Assembly (NCBI RefSeq): GCF_026183675.1
Contig: NZ_JAPIVK010000032.1
Coordinates: forward strand, 1-51,371
Direction of reading: 5' to 3'
DNA: 51,371 nt
From: Microbulbifer halophilus
GTDB lineage: Bacteria; Pseudomonadota; Gammaproteobacteria; Pseudomonadales; Cellvibrionaceae
Position 1 is the stretch's first letter, and each line of letters opens with the position of its first letter. The notes beneath the pieces were generated by a model that did no database searches, was not told the origin of the DNA, and saw only the letters and a program-made list of their open reading frames with translations. A program made the translations under genes and the position numbers. This document shows, piece by piece, positions 43,974-51,371 of this stretch.

Positions 43974-44606
43974 TCAGAGAATCCTGCAGACCTCGTCAAA
44001 ATCGAATCGCGGGCTGCGGGGGTGCAGCATGTCGGGGTCGCCGTAGCCGAGGTTGCAGAGGAAGTTCGACTTGATATGGCTCTCCGGGGAGTGCTCCTGC
44101 TGGAAAGCCGGGTCGGAGCAGTTTTCGCCGAAGAATTCGCGATCCACCGCGGCATTATCGAAACCGGACATGGGGCCACAGTCTAGCCCCAGGGAGCGCG
44201 CGGCGAGGATAAAGTAACCACCCTGCAGGGAGCCGTTGCGAAATGCCGTACTGGCCGCCAGCTCGGCGTTATCGACAAACCAGTCCCGCGCCGGGGAGTG
44301 AGGGAACAATTTGGGCAGGTATTCGTAAAACTTCAGATCGTGGGCAATGATCGCGGTCACGGGCGCGGCCATGGTTTTTTCCACATTGCCCCCGTTGAGC
44401 GCCGGCTTCAGGCGCTCCTTGGCCTCCCTGCTCTTGATGAAGGCGACCCGCGCCGGGCAGCAGTTGGCGCTGGTGGGGCCCATTTTCATCAGGTCGTACA
44501 ACTGTTTGAGGATGTCGTCCCCAACCGGTTTATCCAGCCAGTGACTGTGAGTTCGCGCTTCGGTGAACAGCTGTTTCAGCGACGATTCGGACAGATTATC
44601 GCCCAT
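43974..44606 (-). CDS. Nitroreductase-family protein, RutE/malonic semialdehyde reductase-like
   Basis: 210 residues of the FMN-dependent nitroreductase fold. [16 protein letters not shown] (substrate/FMN contact), [19 protein letters not shown] and the [21 protein letters not shown] block match the RutE-type subgroup, which reduces malonic semialdehyde to 3-hydroxypropionate with NAD(P)H. The ATG at 44606 has a good AAGGAG six bases upstream. No rut pyrimidine-degradation genes are adjacent, so the physiological substrate may differ. Convergent with the DUF2269 gene. Confidence 0.85.
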   Translation of the reverse strand: MGDNLSESSLKQLFTEARTHSHWLDKPVGDDILKQLYDLMKMGPTSANCCPARVAFIKSREAKERLKPALNGGNVEKTMAAPVTAIIAHDLKFYEYLPKLFPHSPARDWFVDNAELAASTAFRNGSLQGGYFILAARSLGLDCGPMSGFDNAAVDREFFGENCSDPAFQQEHSPESHIKSNFLCNLGYGDPDMLHPRSPRFDFDEVCRIL

Positions 44607-44681
44607 GGCGGTCTCCTTGCAGACAATATGGGTAGCAGTCTGACACTATAGTGTGTTCAGCAACAGCCAAAGGGTAGAAGC

Positions 44682-44942
44682 GTGGAACAAGAGCACAAAA
44701 TCGACATCAAGCAGGCGCTGCGCGTGTTCGACAAGGCGACCCGGAAAGGCGAAAAGAGAGAGGACGGCTGGCACTACCGGGGTATTACCGCGAGCACCGA
44801 CTTCGACGGCTACACGGTGATGATCAATACACCCAAGGTCCAGCTGACCATCCTTTTTCACAACAAATACACGGTGGACTACGGCAAAGCCCACGATCTG
44901 CAGGAGTTTGTGGATCTGCTGGATAAAATCGACCGAAACTGA
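44682..44942 (+). CDS. DUF3081-family small protein
   Basis: 86 residues starting at GTG 44682. IDIKQALRVFDKATRKGEK, then ASTDFDGYTVMI and LTILFHNKYTVDY reproduce the DUF3081 pattern of short cytoplasmic proteins found in marine gammaproteobacteria. No signal or membrane segment. Function unknown. Divergent from the nitroreductase, with a shared 75-base intergenic region. Confidence 0.85.
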   Translation: MEQEHKIDIKQALRVFDKATRKGEKREDGWHYRGITASTDFDGYTVMINTPKVQLTILFHNKYTVDYGKAHDLQEFVDLLDKIDRN

Positions 44943-44971
44943 AGCGCGGGTGATTGCGACGGCCCACCGCA

Positions 44972-45003
44972 TTGATGGGCACGCTGCGCTTTGCCCATCC
45001 TAT
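44972..45003. repeat. Half copy of the GATGGGCACGC...TTTGCCCATCCTA repeat
   Basis: TTGATGGGCACGCTGCGCTT followed by TGCCCATCCTATAGG, closely matching the right half of the long hairpin at 23188-23263. Here it forms a short hairpin (GATGGGCA/TGCCCATC) between the convergent DUF3081 and miaE genes. Confidence 0.75.
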
Positions 45004-45038
45004 AGGGGGATCCGGCTTATCCCGGTGCCCTCGAAAAC

Positions 45039-45659
45039 TCAGTGCTGTTGCGGTACACCGCTGTGAAAGCGGAATTCGCCGTCGCCGCCCTCGACCAGCT
45101 CCCGCTCCACCTCCAGCAGCTTCTGCACCCGCGGCTGGATATCCTCATTCGCCGCCTTCCCGGCCAGCGCCAGATAATCGCGGAAGTGACGCGCCTCGGA
45201 TTTCAGTAGCGACTGGTAGAATTTCTGCAGTTCATCGTCCAGGTGCGGGGCGATACAGGCGAAGCGCTCGCAGGAGCGTGCCTCGATGATGGCGCCGCAG
45301 ATGAGGGTGTCCACCAGGCGGCCCGGCTCGTTAGAGCGCACCTGTTCCCGCAGACCCGCCGCATAGCGGGAGGCGCCGATGTGCGGGTAGTCGATACCGC
45401 GCTTTTCCATGATCGCCAGCACCTGCTCGAAGTGGCGCAGCTCCTCCCGCGCCAGGCGCGACATCTTGTTGAGCAGTTCGAAATCGTCCAGGTAGCGGAA
45501 CATCAGGTTCAGTGCCGTGCCGGCAGCCTTCTTCTCGCAGTTGGCGTGATCCACCAGCAGCATTTCCGGTTCGGCCAGCGCCGCCTGCACCCAGGCGTCC
45601 GGGGTCGGGCAGAGCAGGAATTCGTGGATGGCGGGAAGATCGGGAACGGTTGAACTCAT
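45039..45659 (-). CDS. miaE: tRNA 2-methylthio-N6-isopentenyladenosine-37 hydroxylase
   Basis: Nonheme diiron monooxygenase that hydroxylates the ms2i6A37 modification of tRNA. About 206 residues. Diiron ligands in paired helices: LLVDHANCEKKAAGTAL, LAREELRHFEQVLAIM (ExxH), IIEARSCERFACIAP, and LLKSEARHFRDYLALA (ExxH). KRGIDYPHIGASRYAAGL is typical of MiaE. The start is ambiguous between ATG 45659 and GTG 45668; neither has a strong ribosome site. The matching miaA/miaB genes are not in the window. Confidence 0.93.
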   Translation of the reverse strand: MSSTVPDLPAIHEFLLCPTPDAWVQAALAEPEMLLVDHANCEKKAAGTALNLMFRYLDDFELLNKMSRLAREELRHFEQVLAIMEKRGIDYPHIGASRYAAGLREQVRSNEPGRLVDTLICGAIIEARSCERFACIAPHLDDELQKFYQSLLKSEARHFRDYLALAGKAANEDIQPRVQKLLEVERELVEGGDGEFRFHSGVPQQH

Positions 45660-45757
45660 AGGGGACACGGGCGATCGCTGGTGACTGAGAGCGCGGGATT
45701 ATAGCGGTGTCGGGGCGGGATTGGCAGAGCGCCTCAGCCGGCGTCGACATCGGAACG

Positions 45758-45843
45758 GTGCGCGCGGCGTACCCTACACGGCACGGATCGGTAGGAGGCC
45801 GCCTGCAGGCTCCCACCGCTGTAGGGCGCGCCGTGCGCACCGG
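45758..45843. repeat. Facing REP-like repeats upstream of miaE
   Basis: A diverged GGTGCGCGCGGCGTACCCTA copy at 45758-45777 and an inverted copy CTGTAGGGCGCGCCGTGCGC at 45820-45839 followed by ACCG. They bracket TAGGAGGCCGCCTGCAGGCT, itself a hairpin. This fills most of the gap between miaE and the next gene. Confidence 0.7.
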
Positions 45844-45880
45844 CGGAGCCCGCGCCTGCCCCGAATCGTTCACCCGGAGA

Positions 45881-46630
45881 TTACACCGCCCTGCCCCGCT
45901 GATGCTGCGCGATCTGCGTCAGGCCACAGTGTTCTGCCACTTCGTCTCGGTAGTCGAGCCAGCCGTGCAGCACCTGCCCCATCCAGCGCAACACCGCCGG
46001 GCGCGCGCCCTCGTCTACATAGTCCAGCATCAGGTGCCAAGCCGCCTTGCGGTGACTGCCCTCGACCTTTGCATGCACCCGGTGCAGCGCCAGGCACTCC
46101 ACCGGCAGGCCGTAGTGTTTCACCAGTGGGTGTTCCGCCGGGCGCGGCTCGGGGCGCCGCGGCTGACCGGGATCCAGTTCGCCGCGCTCGTATTCAGTAC
46201 CCTCCAGAAACAGGGTGGTCACGGCTGTCGCTACCTCCCAGCCGTGGTGGCCGGTGGCTTCATCGAGCAGCGATCGGTATCGGGCCGCCTCCGGCAGCAG
46301 TTCCACGTGTTTGAAGCGGTCCAGGTTCATCCCCAGCCCGCGCGGGTACTCCAGGAACAGTTGCGGATGCGGGGCGCTGTCGCTCAAGCGGCCGGTCTCC
46401 TCCTCGTAGATATTCTCCGCCAGCTCCTGCCGCACACGGGCAATCGGGCACTGGATATAGGCCCGCCCCAGCAACACGGGAAAATCCCGCACATAGACGG
46501 CGTACTCCTGCTCCAGGTGAATATGCAGCAGTTCCTTCGGCACCATACCCGCGGTAAAGGCCGGCCAGGCCCAGTGGACCTTGCGCTCCATGACCCGCAG
46601 CAATCCGTCTTTGAATTCCGATCGATTCAT
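45881..46630 (-). CDS. Iron-containing redox enzyme family protein (heme-oxygenase-like fold)
   Basis: About 249 residues, all helical. IHLEQEYAVYVRDFPVLLGRAYIQCP, RQELAENIYEEETG and a late LHRVHAKVEGSHRKAAW carry the Glu/His pattern of heme-oxygenase-like diiron oxidases (CADD/TenA/PqqC-like). Members include enzymes that oxidise amino acids or fatty acids and the pAB synthase CADD; I cannot choose between them. ATG 46630 (MNRSEFKDGLLRVMERKVH) is preferred over 46684, because the upstream extension runs toward a REP-like repeat. It is transcribed toward miaE and divergent from the tus-like gene. Confidence 0.75.
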   Translation of the reverse strand: MNRSEFKDGLLRVMERKVHWAWPAFTAGMVPKELLHIHLEQEYAVYVRDFPVLLGRAYIQCPIARVRQELAENIYEEETGRLSDSAPHPQLFLEYPRGLGMNLDRFKHVELLPEAARYRSLLDEATGHHGWEVATAVTTLFLEGTEYERGELDPGQPRRPEPRPAEHPLVKHYGLPVECLALHRVHAKVEGSHRKAAWHLMLDYVDEGARPAVLRWMGQVLHGWLDYRDEVAEHCGLTQIAQHQRGRAV

Positions 46631-46661
46631 ACCGGCCAATGGTAGGCCGATGAGTGTCCTT

Positions 46662-46722
46662 CCGGGAGCCGGGACCGCCGGCAAGCCCTCAATCGCCGGT
46701 GGGGCAGGCTCCTACAGGCAGC
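46662..46722. repeat. REP-like repeat with GGGGCAGGCTCCTACAGG
   Basis: GGGAGCCGGGACCGCCGGCAAG then CGCCGGTGGGGCAGGCTCCTACAGG can fold imperfectly. The right arm matches the hairpin at 18556-18574, and GGGGCTGGCTCCTACAGGA near 39480 is a diverged copy. It lies between the divergent oxidase-like and tus-like genes. Confidence 0.65.
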
Positions 46723-46846
46723 CCCCTTCCCTGATCAACCTGACGATGGCGCAGCGGGGCTTGCTGGACGTAGAGTAAACGTCATTTGATAACGACTTAT
46801 TAAGTGGCTTAATATTTGATGCCGTATTGCATCGGATAGACGACAG

Positions 46847-47773
46847 ATGACAGAACAACACCGGCTGGCTGCGGCCATCCCGCCATTGCTGGAACAGCTT
46901 CACGCCAGCGCCGCGGCACTGCGGCGATCGCTGGAGGTGCTTCAGGAATCGCCCAAGGCCTGGCAGCCGTACCTGCTGCAGCCGCACTTTGCCATCGACA
47001 CCGCGGAGCGGCTGGACGGCAGTTTCGAGCAACCCTACGCGCTGGCTGCTGCGCTGATGGCGCGGCTGGATTATGGCGACTCGCCGATGGATACGGGCAG
47101 CGACGCGCGCGCCACACTGCAAATTCCCGGCCTGCTCAGCGTTCCTGCGGAGGCGATCAATCTCGCCCACCGACTCAATCGCGACAAGGAGGCCTTCGCG
47201 GAGGCGGTGGCGGCCTTCAAGGCCGCACTGTCCGGGCGCCCTGCCCCGGAACGCGATCAACGCCTGCGGGATATCCTGGCGGAAGCCGGTCACCCGCGGG
47301 CACACCTGCGCCAGTGTTATCGCCAGGTGCTGCTGTGCCCGGAAAGGCCCGATGCCATCGCCCTGTCCTGGATCAAGGCACGCAAGTCGATTCGCAAGGT
47401 GACGGTGGAATGGTGCGAGAAGAAGCTGGTACAGCTGGATCCGCTGGGCGGGGACACCGGCATCCAGTACCAGCGCCAGTTGCTCGCCGGCCTGCACAGA
47501 AGCCAGCACGACGACCTGCGCCAGGTGCAGGTGCAGAGCCGGCCGAACCTGCAGGTGGCGGAAATCTTCCGCACGCGGGAGGGCGAAACTTACCGGCAGG
47601 TGGGCTATGCGGCCATGCCGGTGCTGGTGCGGGGTGACGCCAGCGGCCGGCTGCCGGAATTTACCCGCGTGGATCACGAACCACCGCAGAGCCGGCGGCG
47701 GCAACGGCGGGATCTGGCGCTATCGAAGGAGCCGCTCTTGCCGGCGCTGCGGGTGTTTTTGCGGGAGGGATAG
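46847..47773 (+). CDS. tus: DNA replication terminus site-binding protein (Tus family)
   Basis: 308 residues, the length of E. coli Tus (309). The general layout matches: a helical N-terminus, LQIPGLLSV (Tus has LPGVLC), ALSWIKARKSIRKVTVEWCEKKL (Tus: FGWANKHIIKNL), the basic interdomain DNA-contact strand QVQVQSRPNLQVAEIFRTREGE (Tus: KIKRPVKVQPIARVWYKGD), and a final RDLALSKEPLLPALRVFLRE (Tus: PLRLIIPRLHLYV). Tus binds Ter sites and blocks replication forks from one side. The similarity is by eye and moderate, so the family call is likely but its DNA specificity is unknown. It is divergent from the oxidase-like gene, with an AT-rich upstream region. Confidence 0.72.
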   Translation: MTEQHRLAAAIPPLLEQLHASAAALRRSLEVLQESPKAWQPYLLQPHFAIDTAERLDGSFEQPYALAAALMARLDYGDSPMDTGSDARATLQIPGLLSVPAEAINLAHRLNRDKEAFAEAVAAFKAALSGRPAPERDQRLRDILAEAGHPRAHLRQCYRQVLLCPERPDAIALSWIKARKSIRKVTVEWCEKKLVQLDPLGGDTGIQYQRQLLAGLHRSQHDDLRQVQVQSRPNLQVAEIFRTREGETYRQVGYAAMPVLVRGDASGRLPEFTRVDHEPPQSRRRQRRDLALSKEPLLPALRVFLREG

Positions 47774-47862
47774 GAAGGGTAATCGATTGGGATCGGCCGT
47801 TGGGCGCGGCAAATGTCGTGCCTGCGGCCCACCTGCCGAGCTGGGGCTCGACGCTCCCGGCG

Positions 47863-48318
47863 TCAGGTCTTCTGCAACCCGGGCACCACAAAGCGCTGGT
47901 AGTAAGCCACCGACAGCGCATAAAAATCCTCATCGATCCGCCGGCGCAACTCCACCAGGGAAACACCCCGGGCCTGGGGCGTCCGCTTCAGGCCATACTG
48001 GGCCGGATCCGCTATCTGGCTGGCGCCGGCGCGCAGCAGCTCAAACACCCAGCAGTAGGGATTCTGCTCCTCGTCAATACGGATCTGCTGGTGGCGCAGC
48101 TGGGCCAGCAACAGGTTGCGGTCCACGATCTCCAGCTGGCTGCGCACCGCATTCACCAGGTAGCCCTCGCGGCGTTCGGCGATCACGCGGCGCTGATCCT
48201 CGGTGTAAGCGTTCCAGTCGATCACTTCGTGGGCAAAGCGCTTGCAGCCGCGGCAGACATCGTCGCCGATACCGGTGGAGCAAACGCCAATGCAGGGGGT
48301 ACGCACTTTCTTGTACAT
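47863..48318 (-). CDS. DUF1289-family cysteine-cluster protein
   Basis: 151 residues. The N-terminus has four cysteines, C9, C13, C22 and C25 (TPCIGVCSTGIGDDVCRGCKR), the DUF1289 pattern thought to bind zinc or an Fe-S cluster, followed by DWNAYTEDQRRVIAERR. The rest (about 60-151) is helical, longer than in minimal DUF1289 proteins, and has no family I recognise. Cytoplasmic; function unknown. Convergent with the tus-like gene and divergent from acnB. Confidence 0.85.
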   Translation of the reverse strand: MYKKVRTPCIGVCSTGIGDDVCRGCKRFAHEVIDWNAYTEDQRRVIAERREGYLVNAVRSQLEIVDRNLLLAQLRHQQIRIDEEQNPYCWVFELLRAGASQIADPAQYGLKRTPQARGVSLVELRRRIDEDFYALSVAYYQRFVVPGLQKT

Positions 48319-48418
48319 CGGATAACCAAATCTGCCGAAACAAAGCTGTCAGCGGTCTGAAATAAGGTGGCGCGTAGACTATGTTGTTTGGATTCCGGAG
48401 GAAAGCCCCCGGTGGCCC

Positions 48419-48445
48419 ACCACTATTTGCAAAACAAATAGTGGT
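48419..48445. repeat. Perfect 11-bp hairpin upstream of acnB
   Basis: Arms ACCACTATTTG (48419-48429) and CAAATAGTGGT (48435-48445) with a CAAAA loop, about 190 bases before the acnB start in a 315-base gap that has no gene. The AT-rich arms make it more like an operator than a REP element. Confidence 0.65.
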
Positions 48446-48477
48446 AATTCGCCTAACTTATTGATTTTTCAATAAAC

Positions 48478-48507
48478 TTAACAGCATCAGGGCTTTTCCT
48501 GTAGAAT
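48478..48507 (+). promoter_or_regulatory. Possible acnB promoter
   Basis: TTAACA (48478-48483), an 18-base spacer and TAGAAT (48502-48507), roughly 125 bases before the GTG start. By-eye match. Confidence 0.4.
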
Positions 48508-48633
48508 TCGCGACCCCGCCTCCAGCGGCACGAATGCAACAATCCCGGCCGAGGAATATTCCGATGGTGAATATCAGGGACCGGGAATTCGCCAGCTGTT
48601 GGTGCCACCCCACATACGAAGAGGGACTTATCC

Positions 48634-51249
48634 GTGCTTGAAGCCTATCGCAAACACGTCGCCGAACGCGCCGAACAGGGTATTCCGCCCAAGCCGCTAG
48701 ATGCCGAGCAAGTGGCCGGCCTGGTAGAGCTGCTGAAAAATCCCCCCGCCGGTGAAGAACAGGAACTGGTCGATCTCCTGACCCACCGCGTACCGCCGGG
48801 TGTGGACGAAGCCGCTTACGTGAAAGCCGGTTTCCTGTCCGCCATCGTCAAGGGCGAGGCGGAGTCCCCGCTGATCGACCGCGAACATGCCACCAAACTG
48901 CTGGGCATGATGCTCGGCGGCTACAACATCGTCACCCTGGTGGAACTGCTGGACGATAAAGAACTGGCCGACCTGGCCGCCGAGCAGCTCAAGGGCACCC
49001 TGCTGATGTTCGACGCCTTCCACGACGTGGAAGAGAAAGCCAAGGCCGGCAACGAAAAGGCCAAGGAAGTGATCCAGTCCTGGGCCGACGGCGAGTGGTT
49101 CACCAAGCGCGACAAGGTGTCGGAAAGCATCAAGGTCGCCGTGTTCAAGGTCACCGGTGAGACCAACACCGACGACCTGTCCCCCGCCCCGGACGCCTGG
49201 TCCCGCCCGGATATTCCGCTGCACGCACAGGCCATGTACAAGATGAAGCGCGACGGCCTGGAGCCGGAAGAGCCGGGCGTCAAGGGTCCGATGAAGCAGG
49301 TCGAGGAAGTGAAGGCCAAGGGCTACCCGGTGGCCTTCGTCGGCGACGTCGTCGGCACCGGCTCCTCGCGCAAATCCGCCACCAACTCCGTACTCTGGTT
49401 CTTCGGTGAAGACCTGCCGGGCGTCCCCAACAAGAAAGGCGGCGCCATCTGCATCGGCGGCAAGGTCGCCCCCATCTTCTTCAACACCATGGAAGATGCC
49501 GGCGCGCTGGTCTTCGAGGCGCCGGTGGACGACCTGAATATGGGCGACGTGATCGAGATCCGCCCCTACGACGGCAAGATCCTGAGTGAGGACGGCAAGG
49601 TACTGAGCGAGTTCGAACTGCGCTCCCAGGTACTGCTGGACGAAGTGCAGGCCGGTGGCCGCATCAACCTGATCGTCGGCCGCGGCCTCACTACCAAGGC
49701 CCGCGAATCTCTCGGTCTCCCCCCCTCCGACCTGTTCCGCAAGCCGGAGCAGCCCAACGACACCGGCAAGGGCTACACCCTGGCCCAGAAGATGGTGGGC
49801 AAGGCCTGCGGTGTGGAAGGCATTCGCCCGGGCACTTACTGCGAGCCGAAGATGACCACCGTGGGCTCCCAGGACACCACCGGCCCCATGACCCGCGACG
49901 AGCTGAAAGATCTCGCCTGCCTCGGCTTCCAGACCGACCTGGTGATGCAGTCCTTCTGCCACACTGCGGCCTATCCCAAGCCGGTGGACATCGACACCCA
50001 GCACAAACTGCCGGACTTCATCATGAACCGCGGCGGCGTCTCCCTGCGCCCGGCGGACGGCATCATCCACAGCTGGCTGAACCGCATGCTGCTGCCCGAC
50101 ACCGTGGGCACCGGCGGCGACTCCCACACCCGCTTCCCCATGGGCATCTCCTTCCCGGCCGGTTCCGGCCTGGTGGCCTTCGCCGCCGCCACCGGCGTCA
50201 TGCCGCTGGATATGCCGGAATCCGTGCTGGTGCGCTTCAAGGGTGAAATGCAGCCGGGCATCACCCTGCGCGACCTGGTGCATGCCATCCCCTACTACGC
50301 CATCCAGAACGGCCTGTTGACCGTGGAAAAGAAAGGCAAGAAGAACGCCTTCTCCGGCCGCATCCTCGAGATCGAGGGCCTGGAAAACCTGACCGTGGAG
50401 CAGGCGTTCGAACTGTCCGACGCCTCCGCCGAGCGCTCCTGTGCCGGCTGCACCATCAAGCTCTCCGAAGAGACCATGGCCGAGTACCTGCGCTCCAACA
50501 TTACCCTGCTGCGCTGGATGATCGCCGAGGGCTACGGCTCCACCCGCACCCTGGAGCGTCGCGCGCGCGCCATGGAAGAGTGGCTGGAAAACCCGGAGCT
50601 GATGGAAGCGGACAAGGACGCCGAGTACACCGAGGTGATCGAGATCGACCTGGCGGAAATCAAGGAGCCGATCGTCTGCGCCCCGAACGACCCGGACGAC
50701 GCCCGCCTGCTGTCCGAGGTGGCCGGCGACAAGGTCGACGAAGTCTTCCTGGGCTCCTGCATGACCAACATCGGCCACTTCCGCGCCGCCGGAAAACTGC
50801 TCGACCAGCACAAGGGCAACATCCCCACCCGCATGTGGATCGCCCCGCCCACCAAAATGGACGAGCACCAGTTGATGGAGGAAGGCTACTACAACATCTA
50901 CGGCGCCTCCGGTGCCCGCACCGAAATGCCCGGCTGCTCCCTGTGCATGGGCAACCAGGCGCGGGTGGCGGCCAACAGTACCGTACTGTCCACCTCCACC
51001 CGCAACTTCCCCAACCGCCTGGGCGACGGTGCCAACGTGTACCTGACTTCAGCGGAACTGGCCTCCGTGGGCGCCATCCTCGGCAAACTGCCCACCCCGG
51101 CCGAATACCTGGAGTATGCGCAAAACATCAACTCCATGGCCGCGGAAATCTACCGCTACATGAACTTCGACCAGATTGAGGAATTCCAGAAATCGGCCGA
51201 AGACGGCAAGCGGATTGCCGCAACCGAGATTCAGGAAGTGGCGGTTTAA
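48634..51249 (+). CDS. acnB: Bifunctional aconitate hydratase 2 / 2-methylisocitrate dehydratase
   Basis: Isomerises citrate to isocitrate in the TCA cycle and can hydrate 2-methylaconitate in propionate breakdown. 871 residues, against 865 in E. coli. AcnB order: an N-terminal HEAT-like domain (about 1-160), the swivelling domain 4 placed second ([20 protein letters not shown], then [16 protein letters not shown]), then domains 1-3. The 4Fe-4S cysteines are C709 (GSCMTNIGH), C768 and C771 (GCSLCMGN), exactly the E. coli set shifted by one. The start is GTG 48634, with GAGGGA about seven bases upstream. Ends before a strong terminator. Confidence 0.98.
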   Translation: MLEAYRKHVAERAEQGIPPKPLDAEQVAGLVELLKNPPAGEEQELVDLLTHRVPPGVDEAAYVKAGFLSAIVKGEAESPLIDREHATKLLGMMLGGYNIVTLVELLDDKELADLAAEQLKGTLLMFDAFHDVEEKAKAGNEKAKEVIQSWADGEWFTKRDKVSESIKVAVFKVTGETNTDDLSPAPDAWSRPDIPLHAQAMYKMKRDGLEPEEPGVKGPMKQVEEVKAKGYPVAFVGDVVGTGSSRKSATNSVLWFFGEDLPGVPNKKGGAICIGGKVAPIFFNTMEDAGALVFEAPVDDLNMGDVIEIRPYDGKILSEDGKVLSEFELRSQVLLDEVQAGGRINLIVGRGLTTKARESLGLPPSDLFRKPEQPNDTGKGYTLAQKMVGKACGVEGIRPGTYCEPKMTTVGSQDTTGPMTRDELKDLACLGFQTDLVMQSFCHTAAYPKPVDIDTQHKLPDFIMNRGGVSLRPADGIIHSWLNRMLLPDTVGTGGDSHTRFPMGISFPAGSGLVAFAAATGVMPLDMPESVLVRFKGEMQPGITLRDLVHAIPYYAIQNGLLTVEKKGKKNAFSGRILEIEGLENLTVEQAFELSDASAERSCAGCTIKLSEETMAEYLRSNITLLRWMIAEGYGSTRTLERRARAMEEWLENPELMEADKDAEYTEVIEIDLAEIKEPIVCAPNDPDDARLLSEVAGDKVDEVFLGSCMTNIGHFRAAGKLLDQHKGNIPTRMWIAPPTKMDEHQLMEEGYYNIYGASGARTEMPGCSLCMGNQARVAANSTVLSTSTRNFPNRLGDGANVYLTSAELASVGAILGKLPTPAEYLEYAQNINSMAAEIYRYMNFDQIEEFQKSAEDGKRIAATEIQEVAV

Positions 51250-51272
51250 GCGCGACAGCCTGACTCGGACTG

Positions 51273-51304
51273 AAAAGCCCCGCCCTTGCCGGCGGGGCTT
51301 TTTT
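51273..51304 (+). terminator. Rho-independent terminator after acnB
   Basis: Stem AAAAGCCCCGCC (51273-51284) / GGCGGGGCTTTT (51291-51302), loop CTTGCC, followed by T residues. It begins 23 bases after the acnB stop. The remaining 67 bases of the window show no feature. Confidence 0.95.
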
Positions 51305-51371
51305 GTTTCTTTATGCAGTGGCCTAACCTGAATATTTCACCAAAATAAGAACGGCGGTTCTTTTTCCCTTA

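Noticed and set aside
48697..50868. 723-codon open frame opposite acnB
   Set aside because: Antisense shadow of aconitase; Gly/His-rich low-complexity translation.

Overview
The window looks like chromosomal DNA of a free-living, probably marine gammaproteobacterium; a Cellvibrionales/Microbulbifer-like host is my best guess. The basis is the gene content (acnB, glnS, cysS, lpxH, rsuA, rsmC, miaE, a Tus-type protein, DUF3081 and DUF3012 proteins), the GC-rich core and the many REP-like palindromes between genes. The organism is inferred, not demonstrated.

Region 1 (1 to about 11,000, all minus strand, clearly more AT-rich than the rest) is a surface-polysaccharide locus. In transcription order it holds a three-part protein (degenerate sulfotransferase-like region, coiled coil, methyltransferase domain), a two-domain glycosyltransferase resembling bacterial chondroitin polymerase KfoC along its whole length, a polysaccharide pyruvyl transferase, a GT2 enzyme, an unusual membrane protein with a degenerate aminoglycoside-phosphotransferase-like domain, two more GT2 enzymes, and a sugar-nucleotide epimerase cut by the left edge. 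Precursor-synthesis and export genes must lie outside the window.

Region 2 (11,200 to 15,800) holds nadK, a PLP-dependent enzyme with a REP-like palindrome inserted in frame, and a mobile-element wreck. There an IS3-family transposase with a -1 frameshift site is fused head-on to a truncated group II intron reverse transcriptase. Next come a tRNA-Val/tRNA-Asp operon with its own strong promoter and terminator, a large secreted alpha/beta hydrolase, cysC, and a tRNA-Pro/Arg/His operon.

Region 3 (20,100 to 25,700) is ordinary metabolism and RNA modification: folD, rsuA, rsmC, a ferritin-like protein, a spermidine-synthase-like protein, msrC, and a small membrane/coiled-coil protein.

Region 4 (25,765 to 33,430) is a complete four-gene Wadjet (JetABCD) anti-plasmid system on the minus strand, headed by a small DUF3012 lipoprotein. 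The jetC-jetD gap contains a perfect 30-bp inverted repeat with a second hairpin inside it.

Region 5 (33,570 to 51,371) is core housekeeping: cysS, glnS, ppiB (with a one-base frameshift), lpxH, a saccharopine-dehydrogenase-like protein, a SulP transporter/beta-carbonic anhydrase pair facing a LysR regulator, two tandem MITE-like elements, a DUF2269 membrane protein bracketed by related hairpins, a RutE-like nitroreductase, DUF3081, miaE, an iron-dependent oxidase-like protein, a Tus-family replication-terminus protein, a DUF1289 protein, and acnB with its terminator. I saw no CRISPR array, rRNA or prophage.
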